A stretch of 64,000 nucleotides of DNA from Flavobacterium sp. I-STPP5a. GTDB lineage: Bacteria; Bacteroidota; Bacteroidia; Flavobacteriales; Flavobacteriaceae. Both the position numbers and the translations under genes were made by a program. Shown here in pieces: positions 63,936 to 64,000 of this stretch; the first letter of the stretch is position 1, and the number at the start of each line of letters is the position of its first letter. Below the pieces are notes generated by a model that worked only from the letters and a program-made list of their open reading frames with translations, did no database searches and was not told where the DNA came from. Location of the stretch: NCBI RefSeq assembly GCF_009764685.1, contig NZ_VHLM01000057.1:124001-188000 (forward strand), written 5' to 3'.

Positions 63936-64000
63936 GTTGTTGTCCTTTATTATAGAAGTTAGGTTTCATGATTAGAAAACCAACAACTGAGTTTTAATAT

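Noticed and set aside
63936..64000. Possible rpsR end at the right edge
   Set aside because: None of the three minus-strand frames gives an S18-like C terminus in these 65 bases, so rpsR must lie beyond the window.

Overview
The window is AT-rich chromosomal DNA of a flavobacterium (Bacteroidota), most likely Flavobacterium or a close relative. Several things point there: N-acylornithine-type arginine biosynthesis, bacillithiol-linked YtxJ, a type IX secretion (T9SS) sorting tail and a PorD-like protein, Bacteroidota-type promoters (TTTG / TAnnTTTG), an RprX/RprY-like two-component pair, FabV, an Oar-like TonB-dependent receptor, and many family-specific proteins (DUF4835, DUF6495, DUF6913, DUF2157). 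I see no prophage, transposase, CRISPR array, tRNA or rRNA. Most of the window is ordinary core genome, and the unusual material lies mainly between genes.

Layout. Bases 1-204 hold the tail of an unidentified gene, followed by a terminator. Bases 314-9603 are one long arginine operon in the order GNAT acyltransferase, argG, argC, argD, argF', argB, argE, argH. Almost every gap in it is filled by a different inverted or direct repeat, and a roughly 320-nt leader with a possible tiny leader ORF precedes it. Bases 9748-11899 hold two overlapping multispanning membrane proteins. Bases 12211-17611 hold a lipoprotein, ytxJ and clpB (divergent, sharing a symmetric 57-bp palindrome array), a DUF808 membrane protein and a small unknown protein. 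Bases 17688-23712 are a secreted-hydrolase island: an M57 HEIGH protease, a T9SS subtilisin, a Crp/Fnr-type regulator and a pectate lyase.

Bases 23895-27600 carry the agmatine-to-putrescine pair aguB and aguA, separated by an opposite-strand lipoprotein. Bases 27676-42945 are mixed housekeeping genes: M1 peptidase, aldose epimerase, GNAT, smpB, pcm, Gfo/Idh/MocA oxidoreductase, 3-hydroxyacyl-CoA dehydrogenase, DUF1015, YggS, an exonuclease/GIY-YIG fusion, miaA and acyl-ACP thioesterase. Two apparently broken small genes lie here, at 38865 and 41944. Bases 42991-46950 (minus) are an rprY/rprX-coaE-glycosyltransferase block, followed by fabV. Bases 48350-53335 (minus) are the cluster bamD-rpoZ-coaBC-porD-recN, and dapA with a DUF6913 gene lies upstream. 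Bases 54913-56747 carry a 5'-nucleotidase split into two genes, ending in a 26-bp inverted duplication. Bases 56827-63935 (minus) hold a membrane protein, ligA, a DUF6495 protein, the Oar-like receptor and rplI.

How the genes work together. The arg genes form a complete glutamate-to-arginine route if the leading GNAT enzyme is the glutamate N-acyltransferase. The carbamoyltransferase appears to carry Ser at the position that separates acetyl- from succinyl-ornithine enzymes, which favours the succinyl route known from Bacteroides. aguA and aguB connect arginine-derived agmatine to putrescine. BamD, PorD, the T9SS cargo and the TonB receptor all concern the outer membrane. I did not find a clearly new multi-gene system. 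The best leads are the symmetric operator array before clpB/ytxJ, the arg leader and its repeat-filled gaps, the inverted duplication at 56718-56772, and the two damaged small genes. All alignments and family assignments here were made by eye and from memory.
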